Shown piece after piece: positions 1 to 6,620 of a stretch of 9,565 nucleotides of DNA (its first letter is position 1; each line of letters begins with the position of its first letter). The notes under the pieces were generated by a model that was not told where the DNA came from, searched no databases, and was given only the letters and a program-made list of their open reading frames with translations. This DNA is from Bacteroidales bacterium (lineage in GTDB: Bacteria; Bacteroidota; Bacteroidia; Bacteroidales; UBA10428). The DNA is taken from NCBI GenBank assembly GCA_016938095.1, contig JAFGVG010000026.1, forward strand, positions 1 to 9,565, read 5' to 3'. Position numbers and translations under genes: made by a program.

Positions 1-414
1 CGGAACAAAGAAGAAATTCAGTTCGAGCGCATCTACACCTGTTTGCTCAAGAAGTTTGGCATACTCAATCCACGATTCCTCGTAAATGGCATTTAAACTG
101 GCTATCACCGGTATGCTTACGCTTTCCTTTACTTTACGGACATTCATCAGGTGTTCATCGGGACCAGCATGCTCAATGGTTGGAAAAAGTTTTACCATCT
201 CAGCATTACGCTCATTGTACTCTTCGAGTTCGTCGTCAAGCTGGGCCGATTCGAGTTGAATTTGCTCTTCAAATAACGACTTGTATACGATGGCTGATGC
301 TCCGGCCTGCTCAGCCCTTTTTACATTGTCGAGCCTGGTAACCAGGTTACTTGCTCCCAAGATTACGGGGTTCTTCAATTCAATCCCAAGATACTTTGTT
401 TTAAGATCAACCAT
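1..414 (-). CDS. Dihydroorotate dehydrogenase-like flavoprotein, 5' part (truncated by window edge)
   Basis: The first 138 residues of a minus-strand gene are present and the rest lies beyond the left edge. The protein opens with a typical class 1 dihydroorotate dehydrogenase (DHOD) start: a short beta region (DLKTKYLGIELKNPVILGAS, residues 3-22), then a TIM-barrel pattern. Lys45 in 'VYKSLFEEQ' occupies the place of the FMN-contacting lysine of class 1 enzymes. The visible part ends with ELNFFFVP (131-138), where true pyrimidine enzymes have ELNxSCPN. From memory, this replacement typifies the 'DHOD-like' family of Bacteroidota and other bacteria, whose substrate I cannot state. I therefore do not call it pyrD. 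It is probably a cytosolic FMN oxidoreductase. ATG at 412-414 is the first start in frame, and no Shine-Dalgarno sequence precedes it. The gene is divergent from comEC. Family call is fairly sure, function is not. Confidence 0.85.
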   Translation of the reverse strand, partial: MVDLKTKYLGIELKNPVILGASNLVTRLDNVKRAEQAGASAIVYKSLFEEQIQLESAQLDDELEEYNERNAEMVKLFPTIEHAGPDEHLMNVRKVKESVSIPVIASLNAIYEESWIEYAKLLEQTGVDALELNFFFVP

Positions 415-438
415 ATTCTGTTTTAATTAAGTTTATTT

Positions 439-471
439 CAAATATGTGTCATAGTGTGCTATATCAACAAA
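439..471 (-). promoter_or_regulatory. Putative Bacteroidota-type promoter of the DHOD-like gene
   Basis: On the minus strand a TTTG box (468-471) is followed after 21 nt by CATATTTG (439-446). This differs from the Bacteroidota -7 consensus TAnnTTTG at one base. The expected transcription start would leave a leader of roughly 20-30 nt before the ATG at 414. Call is by pattern and position only. Confidence 0.4.
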
Positions 472-514
472 ATTATGAATTAATCTGTATAATCTGTTAC
501 CCAACGCTATCGAA

Positions 515-546
515 ATTGAACTTTGTGCCAATTATTTTTATTTCTG
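515..546 (+). promoter_or_regulatory. Putative promoter of comEC
   Basis: ATTG (515-518), a 20-nt spacer and TATTTCTG (539-546) fit the Bacteroidota -33/-7 layout with one mismatch in the -7 box. The box lies 49 nt before the proposed comEC ATG. A weaker alternative -7 box, TGAATTTG, is at 548-555. The 22 bases ending here resemble the sequence just before the gene at 4584 (18 of 22 identical). Confidence 0.35.
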
Positions 547-595
547 TTGAATTTGCCTTAAATTGCTGATATCAATTACCGGAAACCCTGTTGAT

Positions 596-2746
596 ATGCA
601 ATGGCCTGAATTTTTCACAAGAAGTCCTTTTGCCCGATTGTTACTTTTTTTTGTTGCAGGTATCGTTATTTCGTTAAGCCTGGCAGGCAGCCTTAAACCG
701 GCAATATTGATAGCCCTCATTGCGCTAACTATATTACTGATATTGCTTTTGGTGTTTGTTGGCAGTGTGCCCAATTATCACACCGGTTTTAGATCAGGCA
801 TAATCAGCAGTCTGATTGTTTTTTTGCTGGGCTTTGTAAATTCAGAACTGAATATGCTTCACCGTGAAAAGGCTTATGAGGCAGGTGATTATTCGGGTTA
901 TATGCTGGTTGATATTACGGATATTCCCGAAGTTCTTGAGAAAAGCGTCAGAACGTTCGCTAAATGCCTAGCATGGAAGCCTGAAAGCGAATGGAAACAC
1001 GCTTCGGGCAAAGTGTTGGTTTACTTCGAAAAAGATTCCACAGCTATTAATCTTCGCCCGGGTACCCGCATTCTTGTTAAAGGTTCGCTGAAACCCATCC
1101 GGGCGGCTTCTAACCCCTTTGCGTTTGATTACCGAAAGTACCTGGCAAACAGGGGTTTTTATCATCAGCTTTACCTGCCGCATGGAGCCTGGACCATTAT
1201 CCCTTATAAGGGCATAAAACCTGTTCGCGCCTATGCACAACTTATGCAACAGCATCTTTTGGAGACATATCGCATGACTGGCATGGACCGGACAAGGCTG
1301 AGCCTGCTTTCGGCGCTTACGCTCGGGTATAAGAATGACCTTGAGGCTGCTACGCGGCAGATGTTTGCTGAAGCCGGAGTAATGCATGTAATGGCTCTGT
1401 CGGGGTTTAACGTGGCTGTGATTGTTTTGGCCCTGAGTATGATATTTTGTTTTTGCAACCGTTCGTTACCAGGCAGAATTTTCAGGACTATACTGATTGT
1501 GGCCACTGTATGGATGTTTGCTTTTGTGACCGGTCTATCTCCGTCTGTCACCAGGGCCTCGGTTATGGTTACGTTTCTGATTTCAGGTAAAACATTCAAC
1601 CAGGAAATCAATACCTGTAACATACTATTTGCCACTGCATTTTTTATTTTGCTCATTTCGCCCTCGCTCGTTGCCGATGTGAGCTTTCAACTGTCATTTG
1701 CCGCAGTGCTGGGTATTCTCATACTACATCAACCATTATTCGGGCTTTTAAGTTTCAAAAACCGACTGGCCAAAGCAGCGTGGCAGTTGTTTACCGTTTC
1801 ATGCGCCGCACAGTTTTCCACTATGCCGCTTACCTTGTTCTACTTTCATCAGTTTCCGGTGTATTTTTGGCTCACCAACATGTATGTCATCCCGCTGGTT
1901 TCCGTAATTATTTGGCTGGCAGTTGTTTTTCTGGTGGTTTCCTTTATCAATCCTTTAATGACCGTTCTGGGAAAAATACTTTCGTGGCTGGTGTTTATAC
2001 TGTATGAATCGGTTGCGCTTACCGAATCATTGCCGTTTTCACTTATCGAAAATATACATGTGAATGCTGTCCAGTCGGTTTTGCTTTTTTTACTGGTGAT
2101 TTCTTTTGCATTGTTGCTTATGCAACGGCGCATGAATCATCTGTGGCTTTTCCTTTCATTACTGGTGATTTTTGAACTGAGCAGCCTAATAAAAAATATA
2201 TCATGGCATAATCAAAGGGCTATCATGGTCGGGGCGTTGAAAAATCATACGGCAATACATTTTGTCGAGGGCCGAAAGGCTGTTTATCTTACCGATCAAC
2301 CTGTAAGCCCAAAAGACCCGCAGGTCAGGTATGCTTTTGATGAATACTGGATCAGAAGTGGTGTTAAGGAAAAACTGCAGATAAACCTACTACTAAACAC
2401 TTTTCTCAATGACCCAGGTGTTTCCTTTTCCGGTAAAAGTCATTCAGTATGGCTGGGCCGGAACCGGCTATTCCATTTCTGTAACAAGTGCATCGTTGTT
2501 TTACAGGACAATTGCATCTACAGCGTTGCAAGTGACCTGCCGTTGAAGGCAGATATGGTAATTGTCTCGGGAAATATTGGACCCGACATGATTTCGTTAC
2601 GCCGTGTAATAGATCCTGCTATAATAGTAACCGATTCGTCTGTAAAATACTACAGCGATAAACAATGGAAAAAGGCATGCGAAGAGGGTGGGATTGCATT
2701 CTGGTCGGTTAATCGGCAAGGGGCTTTTGAAATTCAGATGCGGTAA
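596..2746 (+). CDS. comEC: ComEC/Rec2-family DNA uptake channel protein
   Basis: This is a polytopic inner-membrane protein of 716 residues, the family that moves transforming single-stranded DNA into the cytoplasm. Two hydrophobic segments near the N-terminus lead into a DUF4131-like region that ends with NPFAFDYRKYLANRGFYHQ (from residue 173). The Competence domain follows, with 'GYKNDLE...MFAEAGVMHVMALSGFN' (SGFN at 269-272), 'TGLSPSVTRASVM' and FQLSFAAVLGI (from 364). The rest of that domain is a run of strongly hydrophobic helices. The last ~170 residues are soluble-looking and sit where many ComEC proteins have a metallo-beta-lactamase-like domain, but no HxHxD motif is present; the tail is 'KADMVIVSGN...QGAFEIQMR' (651-716). 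Family members usually have SGLH where this one has SGFN. I chose ATG 596 over the in-frame TTG at 563 because MQWPEFF starts just before the usual first hydrophobic segment. There is no Shine-Dalgarno sequence. Confidence 0.93.
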   Translation: MQWPEFFTRSPFARLLLFFVAGIVISLSLAGSLKPAILIALIALTILLILLLVFVGSVPNYHTGFRSGIISSLIVFLLGFVNSELNMLHREKAYEAGDYSGYMLVDITDIPEVLEKSVRTFAKCLAWKPESEWKHASGKVLVYFEKDSTAINLRPGTRILVKGSLKPIRAASNPFAFDYRKYLANRGFYHQLYLPHGAWTIIPYKGIKPVRAYAQLMQQHLLETYRMTGMDRTRLSLLSALTLGYKNDLEAATRQMFAEAGVMHVMALSGFNVAVIVLALSMIFCFCNRSLPGRIFRTILIVATVWMFAFVTGLSPSVTRASVMVTFLISGKTFNQEINTCNILFATAFFILLISPSLVADVSFQLSFAAVLGILILHQPLFGLLSFKNRLAKAAWQLFTVSCAAQFSTMPLTLFYFHQFPVYFWLTNMYVIPLVSVIIWLAVVFLVVSFINPLMTVLGKILSWLVFILYESVALTESLPFSLIENIHVNAVQSVLLFLLVISFALLLMQRRMNHLWLFLSLLVIFELSSLIKNISWHNQRAIMVGALKNHTAIHFVEGRKAVYLTDQPVSPKDPQVRYAFDEYWIRSGVKEKLQINLLLNTFLNDPGVSFSGKSHSVWLGRNRLFHFCNKCIVVLQDNCIYSVASDLPLKADMVIVSGNIGPDMISLRRVIDPAIIVTDSSVKYYSDKQWKKACEEGGIAFWSVNRQGAFEIQMR

Positions 2747-2752
2747 GCTTAC
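2743..2752. other. 10-bp palindrome holding both convergent stop codons
   Basis: GTAAGCTTAC is a perfect palindrome. It contains the comEC stop (TAA, 2744-2746) and, on the other strand, the yciO stop (2749-2751), leaving 2 bp between the genes. There is no space for a separate terminator between them. Any terminator must lie inside the opposite gene, or the two transcripts overlap. Confidence 0.6.
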
Positions 2753-3363
2753 AATTCAACAATGCCAATACCCTGTCGCACAATTTCGGGTAACGGGCCT
2801 GTGCAATCGATAACCGTTGAGGGAACATTGTTGCCAAAACCACCATGGATCACTGCATCTACCTGGTTTTTATAATGGTCGTAAATCAGTTCAGGGTCGG
2901 TAGTGTATTCCAGCACTTCATCTTCGTCGTGAACAGAAGTGGTTAATATGGCGTTACCCAGTTCTCGGACAATTTCAAGAATAATATTGTTATCAGGCAC
3001 CCTTATACCAATAGTCTTTTTACGGCTTCGGAATATGCGGGGTACGTTGTTGCTTGCTTCAAGAATAAAAGTAAAGGGTCCCGGAAGGCACTGTTTCATC
3101 AGCTTGAAGGTGGGGTTGTTGATATGCTTTGCATAATCGGTGAGGTGACTCAGGTTATGGCATATGAACGAAAAATTGGCCTTCTCGAGATGAATACCTT
3201 TAATATGTGCAACACGCTCGGTTGCTTTGTGGTTAAAAATATCACAACCCAGGCCATAAACGGTGTCTGTGGGAAAAATGACAACTCCTCCGTCCCTGAG
3301 AATTTCAACTGCATGTTGAACTTGCCTTTGCCCGGGCGTATCGGGATGAATTTTAAGCAACAT
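2749..3363 (-). CDS. yciO: YciO-type protein of the Sua5/YciO/YrdC family
   Basis: The 204-residue protein matches E. coli YciO, as I recall it, over its whole length. It starts IHPDTPGQRQVQHAVEI, has the nucleotide-binding strand GGVVIFPTDTVYGLGCD (25-41), then NFSFICHNLSHL, LPGPFTFILEAS, KTIGIRVPDN, an ILTTSVH segment, VDAVIHGGFG and STVIDCTG. The family forms carbamoyl-adenylates. TsaC/Sua5 members make threonylcarbamoyl-AMP for the t6A modification of tRNA. Here the loop after PTDTVYG reads IKGIHLEKANF instead of the TsaC-like 'KgR...P', which places the protein with YciO. Whether YciO proteins are the main t6A enzymes in the cell is uncertain, so I would not call it tsaC. It is probably a soluble cytosolic protein. 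The ATG at 3361-3363 fits the E. coli N-terminus. It converges on comEC and has its own -7 box. Confidence 0.93.
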   Translation of the reverse strand: MLLKIHPDTPGQRQVQHAVEILRDGGVVIFPTDTVYGLGCDIFNHKATERVAHIKGIHLEKANFSFICHNLSHLTDYAKHINNPTFKLMKQCLPGPFTFILEASNNVPRIFRSRKKTIGIRVPDNNIILEIVRELGNAILTTSVHDEDEVLEYTTDPELIYDHYKNQVDAVIHGGFGNNVPSTVIDCTGPLPEIVRQGIGIVEL

Positions 3364-3388
3364 TTAGATGCATAAAGCAATTGCGAAG

Positions 3389-3396
3389 CAAAGGTA
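3389..3396 (-). promoter_or_regulatory. Perfect -7 box (TACCTTTG) upstream of yciO
   Basis: On the minus strand TACCTTTG matches the Bacteroidota -7 consensus TAnnTTTG exactly, and the following C is also common. It lies 25 nt before the yciO ATG, giving a short leader. No good TTTG box is present at the -33 position, so the promoter may be weak or need an activator. It sits in the 79-bp gap after the repeat-protein gene. Confidence 0.45.
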
Positions 3397-3442
3397 CTGT
3401 TTTATCCGGGGTTTGGTGCACGCAGTACTAAACTTATTACCA

Positions 3443-4396
3443 TTAGTAGAAATCGTATGTGTATTTGGTTAAAACCCGGTATTTGGTTGAAGGATAATAA
3501 GTATCTGCGGTCTGGCATAATCCTTTGTCGTTGTATTGATAGGAAATGCTGTTGAATTCCTCGGAACTGTTTCGCCTCCACTTGATCTCGATAAGATTAC
3601 CCTTTGCATCATAGCTCATGCTTTTTTTGGTGAAACTTTTTACAGTGGGCGATTCTTCGGTAATTTCAGTCAGAGAGCCAGTTGGGCTGTAATTATATGT
3701 ATTCCTGATCGTTATCTTATTGAGCTTGTAGCGGGCTTCCTCTTTCAGTTTCTTTTTTTCGTCGTAGTTATACGTTTTTTTCTCCAGCGGACTCTGGTTG
3801 ATTCCATATATTGATTCCTCAATCAGGTTGTTTCTGCTGTCATAAATCAGTACCAGTTTCGAAGTCAATGCACCTGTTTTGTTATAAACCGAAACAGTTG
3901 TGGTTACGCCGTCTTTTTTGAAAACACGCTTTTCATGCAATACCGAGTTCTTTAGATACCGTATCTCAGTCATGTTACCATGTGCATCATATGCATAAAG
4001 GTTCCTGAAGTTTTCAACGCCGTCAAATCCGCTTTCTTCGATAAGCAGGTTCTTTTCATTGTAAACATATTTTTTCTGGTATGAATTGTCACCCGATTTG
4101 CGTGTGTACTCTGTTTTATTACCGCGGGTATCGTAGTTGTATTTTTCGGTGTGCAACACTGCACCGGCAGGGTTAAAAGCATTTACCTGGGCAATTTCTC
4201 CCGAGGTTGAGAACAGGGTTACCGATGTTTTAACTCCGTTCTTGTCGGGTTTTCCACCCACGTATTTATAGTCCCAGCTGGTTTGCTGCTTCACCTTATT
4301 TCGCGCCATAACCTCCTTGTTCTTTACATCTTCGGGAGTTTGGGCGAATGACAGGGAATATACAGCTATATAAAAAAGTACAAATATTGACCTCAT
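3443..4396 (-). CDS. Exported YD-repeat (RHS-like) protein of unknown function
   Basis: The 317-residue protein starts with an N-terminal signal peptide: a hydrophobic stretch at residues 4-17 ending SFA|QTPED, with cleavage likely after Ala18. From about residue 86 to the end it consists of regular units that open with an aromatic-x-Tyr-Asp/Asn motif and often continue with 'xxGNLxE'. Unit starts fall near residues 86, 110, 134, 158, 183, 209, 234, 260, 286 and 312, a period of 24-26. This resembles the YD repeats of RHS and teneurin proteins, which form beta-sheet shells or coiled surfaces. The RHS core motif and any C-terminal toxin are absent. There is no obvious lipobox cysteine and no T9SS-type C-terminal domain; the protein ends within a unit (YTYDFY). 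It is probably periplasmic or outer-surface. The gene is divergent from the GT51 gene and 79 bp upstream of yciO. I can assign no function. Confidence 0.88.
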   Translation of the reverse strand: MRSIFVLFYIAVYSLSFAQTPEDVKNKEVMARNKVKQQTSWDYKYVGGKPDKNGVKTSVTLFSTSGEIAQVNAFNPAGAVLHTEKYNYDTRGNKTEYTRKSGDNSYQKKYVYNEKNLLIEESGFDGVENFRNLYAYDAHGNMTEIRYLKNSVLHEKRVFKKDGVTTTVSVYNKTGALTSKLVLIYDSRNNLIEESIYGINQSPLEKKTYNYDEKKKLKEEARYKLNKITIRNTYNYSPTGSLTEITEESPTVKSFTKKSMSYDAKGNLIEIKWRRNSSEEFNSISYQYNDKGLCQTADTYYPSTKYRVLTKYTYDFY

Positions 4397-4493
4397 AATG
4401 TTGATATGCTTTTACTTCTGATTCTGTTACTGATTCGTTTACGGTGGTATGTTGATAAAGTTTCAGTATGATCCAATAATCACCATGCCATTG

Positions 4494-4519
4494 TTAATAT
4501 TAAAGGTGGCGGATATTAA
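4494..4519. repeat. AT-rich inverted repeat in the divergent intergenic region
   Basis: TTAATAT (4494-4500) and its exact reverse complement ATATTAA (4513-4519) flank a 12-nt spacer rich in G. The left arm also begins a self-palindrome, TTAATATTAA (4494-4503). It lies between two divergent genes and about 40 bp upstream of the likely -7 box of the GT51 gene, so it could be an operator. AT-rich arms of this length can also arise by chance. Confidence 0.3.
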
Positions 4520-4556
4520 TACCTTTTGTTAAATGCTATTATGCGCCAATTATGGT

Positions 4557-4564
4557 TATTTTTG
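4557..4564 (+). promoter_or_regulatory. Perfect -7 box (TATTTTTG) upstream of the AsmA-GT51 gene
   Basis: TATTTTTG matches TAnnTTTG exactly and is followed by C. It ends 19 nt before the ATG at 4584, which implies a very short leader. The -33 position carries only AATG (4532-4535, 21-nt spacing), a poor match to TTTG. The preceding CCAATTAT is shared with the comEC promoter region. Confidence 0.45.
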
Positions 4565-4583
4565 CCTGCTTACTTAAGTCCAT

Positions 4584-6560
4584 ATGAATTTGAAATTTTC
4601 CTTTACGCGCAGACTTTTTTACATTGCAGGCATTGCATTGGCAACTCTTCTGATTACAGCTTTCTTTTTACTCCGGGGCATTATGTTGCATAAGGCAATG
4701 GCTTCGGTAAATAGCAGGTTAATGGCGCATCAGTATGAGGCAAAATGGGATAATGTAAGGTTCAGGGGAATAAGGACTGTTTTTTTCGGACGCCTTCACA
4801 TACAACACCAGTCGGATCCTGATGAACTTTACATTGATTCGCTTTCTGTTCGCGTGCGTGTTATGCCATTGGCCTTAAAGCAAATCCGCATAAGCATGCT
4901 CCGCGGTCAGGTGATCAGGTTAAACCTTCATGTTGCCGATTCCGTGTCGGATGAGAAAATTATTGCTACGGGTAACGACAGCCTGCTGACAGGGAAAATC
5001 AAAAACAACGAACTTGCCGGTTTTGCTAACCGTAACATTCGCCGGTTATTTAATTTTCTGCCTGCCCGCGTGTCTATGGAGCGTATGGAAATGGCACTGA
5101 CATATAATGGCACCACTACCCTGGCAGGCTTTCATAACCTGAAGGTCAAAAATGGGGTGATGAGCGCAGCGCTTATTTTCGAAGGAGATTCGGCTTTTGC
5201 ACAAATTCCGGTTACCGGAAAGTTTAACAGGGCGAATTCCCTTATGGAGTTGGAAATGATAAATGCCGATACCACCCTGCTTCCCATTCCTTTTCTGAAG
5301 GATAAATTTGGAATAGCTGCCGGGTTTGATTCACTGCATCTTAAAATTGACCTGGCCAGCCGGAACAGACACCTGGTATCACCCCGGGGAACGTTTAGTT
5401 TTACCCGTTTTGAATTAAGCGGTGATCGGCTTTCCTCGCAAAATATCCGTATTAACCGGTTCAAAACCGTTTTCAAGGCAAATATTGGACCGGATTACCT
5501 GGAAATTGACAGTGCTACCATAGCCGAAGTTAACCGCATTGCATTCCGGCCTTACTTGCGTCTTCAGCTGAACCCTTCTCCCGCGGTGATATTCAGATTG
5601 CTGAATACCAAATGGAATGCCGATGATTTTTTCAGGTCGCTTCCACAGGGCATGTTTACCAGTTTAATTGGCATGCGCGCAACGGGAAGCCTGCAGTTTT
5701 TCCTCGATTTTTCGGTTGACCTCAAGAATCTTGATAGCCTTTCGTTCCATACGCGTTTAACATCCGATGATTTCAATATTGTAGGCTACGGAGCTGACGA
5801 TTACAGGATGCTCAACGGCAGCTTTTTGCATACCGCTTACGAAAGAGGCATTCCGGTGAGGTCATTTAAAGTCGGTCCTGAAAATCCCGATTTTGTGCCA
5901 CTGGAACAGATTTCCCCTTTTGTAAGGGCTGCAGTAATGACATCTGAGGATGGCAGTTTCTTTTACCACAAAGGTTTTAATCCCAATGCTTTCAGGGAAT
6001 CAATGGTGACCAACCTCAGGGAAAGACGTTTTGCCCGCGGTGGAAGCACCATATCCATGCAACTGGTGAAAAATGTTTTCCTGACCCGCAACAAAACTTT
6101 TTCGCGGAAAATTGAGGAAGCAATAATTGTATGGCTAATCGAAAACGAGCGACTGGTTCCCAAACAGCGGATGTATGAGGTGTACCTGAACATTATCGAG
6201 TGGGGACCGGGCATTTACGGCATTAACCAGGCCGGCCGGTTTTATTTCAACAAAAGTCCGGCTGAACTGACTTTAAACGAAAGCGTGTATCTCGCGAGCA
6301 TTGTCCCTCATCCCAAATGGTTTAAATATACTTTTGAAACCAATGGGAATCCAAGGCCATTCTTTGCTGTATATTTTAACCGGCTAAAAGAACTCATGGC
6401 CAGGCGTGAGTTCATTTCCCCGTCCGATACAACCGGAGTGCTTCCGGTGGTTATGCTTACCGGACCTGCAGCAACTGCTTTTGCCCCTGCAGACACGGTT
6501 GTGAGCGATTCATTGATTTTTAAGGAACTTAAAATGATTGAGCGAACTAATCTTTTTTAG
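4584..6560 (+). CDS. AsmA-like region fused to a GT51 peptidoglycan glycosyltransferase (monofunctional)
   Basis: This 658-residue protein is anchored by one N-terminal membrane helix (about 12-32). Residues ~33-425 resemble the AsmA-like beta-rich periplasmic proteins of Bacteroidota ('LYIDSLSVRVRVMPLALKQI', 'ATGSLQFFLDFSVDL'). Residues ~430-600 are a glycosyltransferase family 51 domain, which polymerises lipid II into glycan strands on the periplasmic face. All core motifs are intact: SEDGSFFYHKG with the likely catalytic Glu455, GGSTISMQLVKN (486-497), RKIEE (508-512) with the second likely Glu at 512, and KQRMYEVYLNIIEWGPG (527-543). No transpeptidase domain follows, so it cannot cross-link by itself. 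The C-terminal ~60 residues are not recognised. The ATG at 4584 gives a clean membrane start. Compared with MtgA (about 240 residues) it is far longer because of the N-terminal region. The GT51 call is firm and the AsmA-like call is moderate. Confidence 0.9.
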   Translation: MNLKFSFTRRLFYIAGIALATLLITAFFLLRGIMLHKAMASVNSRLMAHQYEAKWDNVRFRGIRTVFFGRLHIQHQSDPDELYIDSLSVRVRVMPLALKQIRISMLRGQVIRLNLHVADSVSDEKIIATGNDSLLTGKIKNNELAGFANRNIRRLFNFLPARVSMERMEMALTYNGTTTLAGFHNLKVKNGVMSAALIFEGDSAFAQIPVTGKFNRANSLMELEMINADTTLLPIPFLKDKFGIAAGFDSLHLKIDLASRNRHLVSPRGTFSFTRFELSGDRLSSQNIRINRFKTVFKANIGPDYLEIDSATIAEVNRIAFRPYLRLQLNPSPAVIFRLLNTKWNADDFFRSLPQGMFTSLIGMRATGSLQFFLDFSVDLKNLDSLSFHTRLTSDDFNIVGYGADDYRMLNGSFLHTAYERGIPVRSFKVGPENPDFVPLEQISPFVRAAVMTSEDGSFFYHKGFNPNAFRESMVTNLRERRFARGGSTISMQLVKNVFLTRNKTFSRKIEEAIIVWLIENERLVPKQRMYEVYLNIIEWGPGIYGINQAGRFYFNKSPAELTLNESVYLASIVPHPKWFKYTFETNGNPRPFFAVYFNRLKELMARREFISPSDTTGVLPVVMLTGPAATAFAPADTVVSDSLIFKELKMIERTNLF

Positions 6561-6592
6561 TTGTAAAATGTTTATGAATGGGGCTTATTTTA

Positions 6593-6600
6593 TTATTTTG
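6593..6600 (+). promoter_or_regulatory. Putative -7 box upstream of aconitase
   Basis: TTATTTTG differs from TAnnTTTG at one base and ends 20 nt before the aconitase ATG. The surrounding 6587-6600 stretch is almost all A and T. No clear TTTG box is seen 19-21 nt upstream. The 60-bp gap after the GT51 gene has no strong terminator, so readthrough from that gene is possible. Confidence 0.3.
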
Positions 6601-6620
6601 CGTTTTAAACTGAATAAACT

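Noticed and set aside
563..595. Longer comEC form starting at TTG 563
   Set aside because: The extra 11 residues match nothing typical of ComEC, and ATG 596 is correctly placed before the first hydrophobic segment.
968..1656. Two overlapping antisense open frames of about 140 codons within comEC
   Set aside because: They lie opposite the conserved DUF4131 and Competence regions and have no family features or start signals.
2749..3363. Calling the Sua5/YciO/YrdC gene tsaC (essential t6A enzyme)
   Set aside because: The loop after PTDTVYG lacks the TsaC-like arginine and proline pattern, and the full-length match is to YciO.
3124..3375. Plus-strand open frame across the start of yciO
   Set aside because: It is antisense to the well-recognised N-terminal region of YciO and encodes no recognisable protein.
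3394..3428. GTACTG / CAGTAC inverted repeat between the YD-repeat gene and yciO
   Set aside because: A 6-bp stem with a 23-nt loop and no T tract is too weak for a terminator; one arm only overlaps the yciO -7 box.
4412..4436. Short direct repeat (TTAC..CTGATTC-like) upstream of the YD-repeat gene
   Set aside because: The copies are about 10 bp, imperfect and low in complexity, with no linked promoter feature.
6545..6562. AACTAA / TTAGTT hairpin at the end of the GT51 gene, considered as a terminator
   Set aside because: The stem is only 6 bp and AT-rich, overlaps the stop codon, and has no T tract after it.
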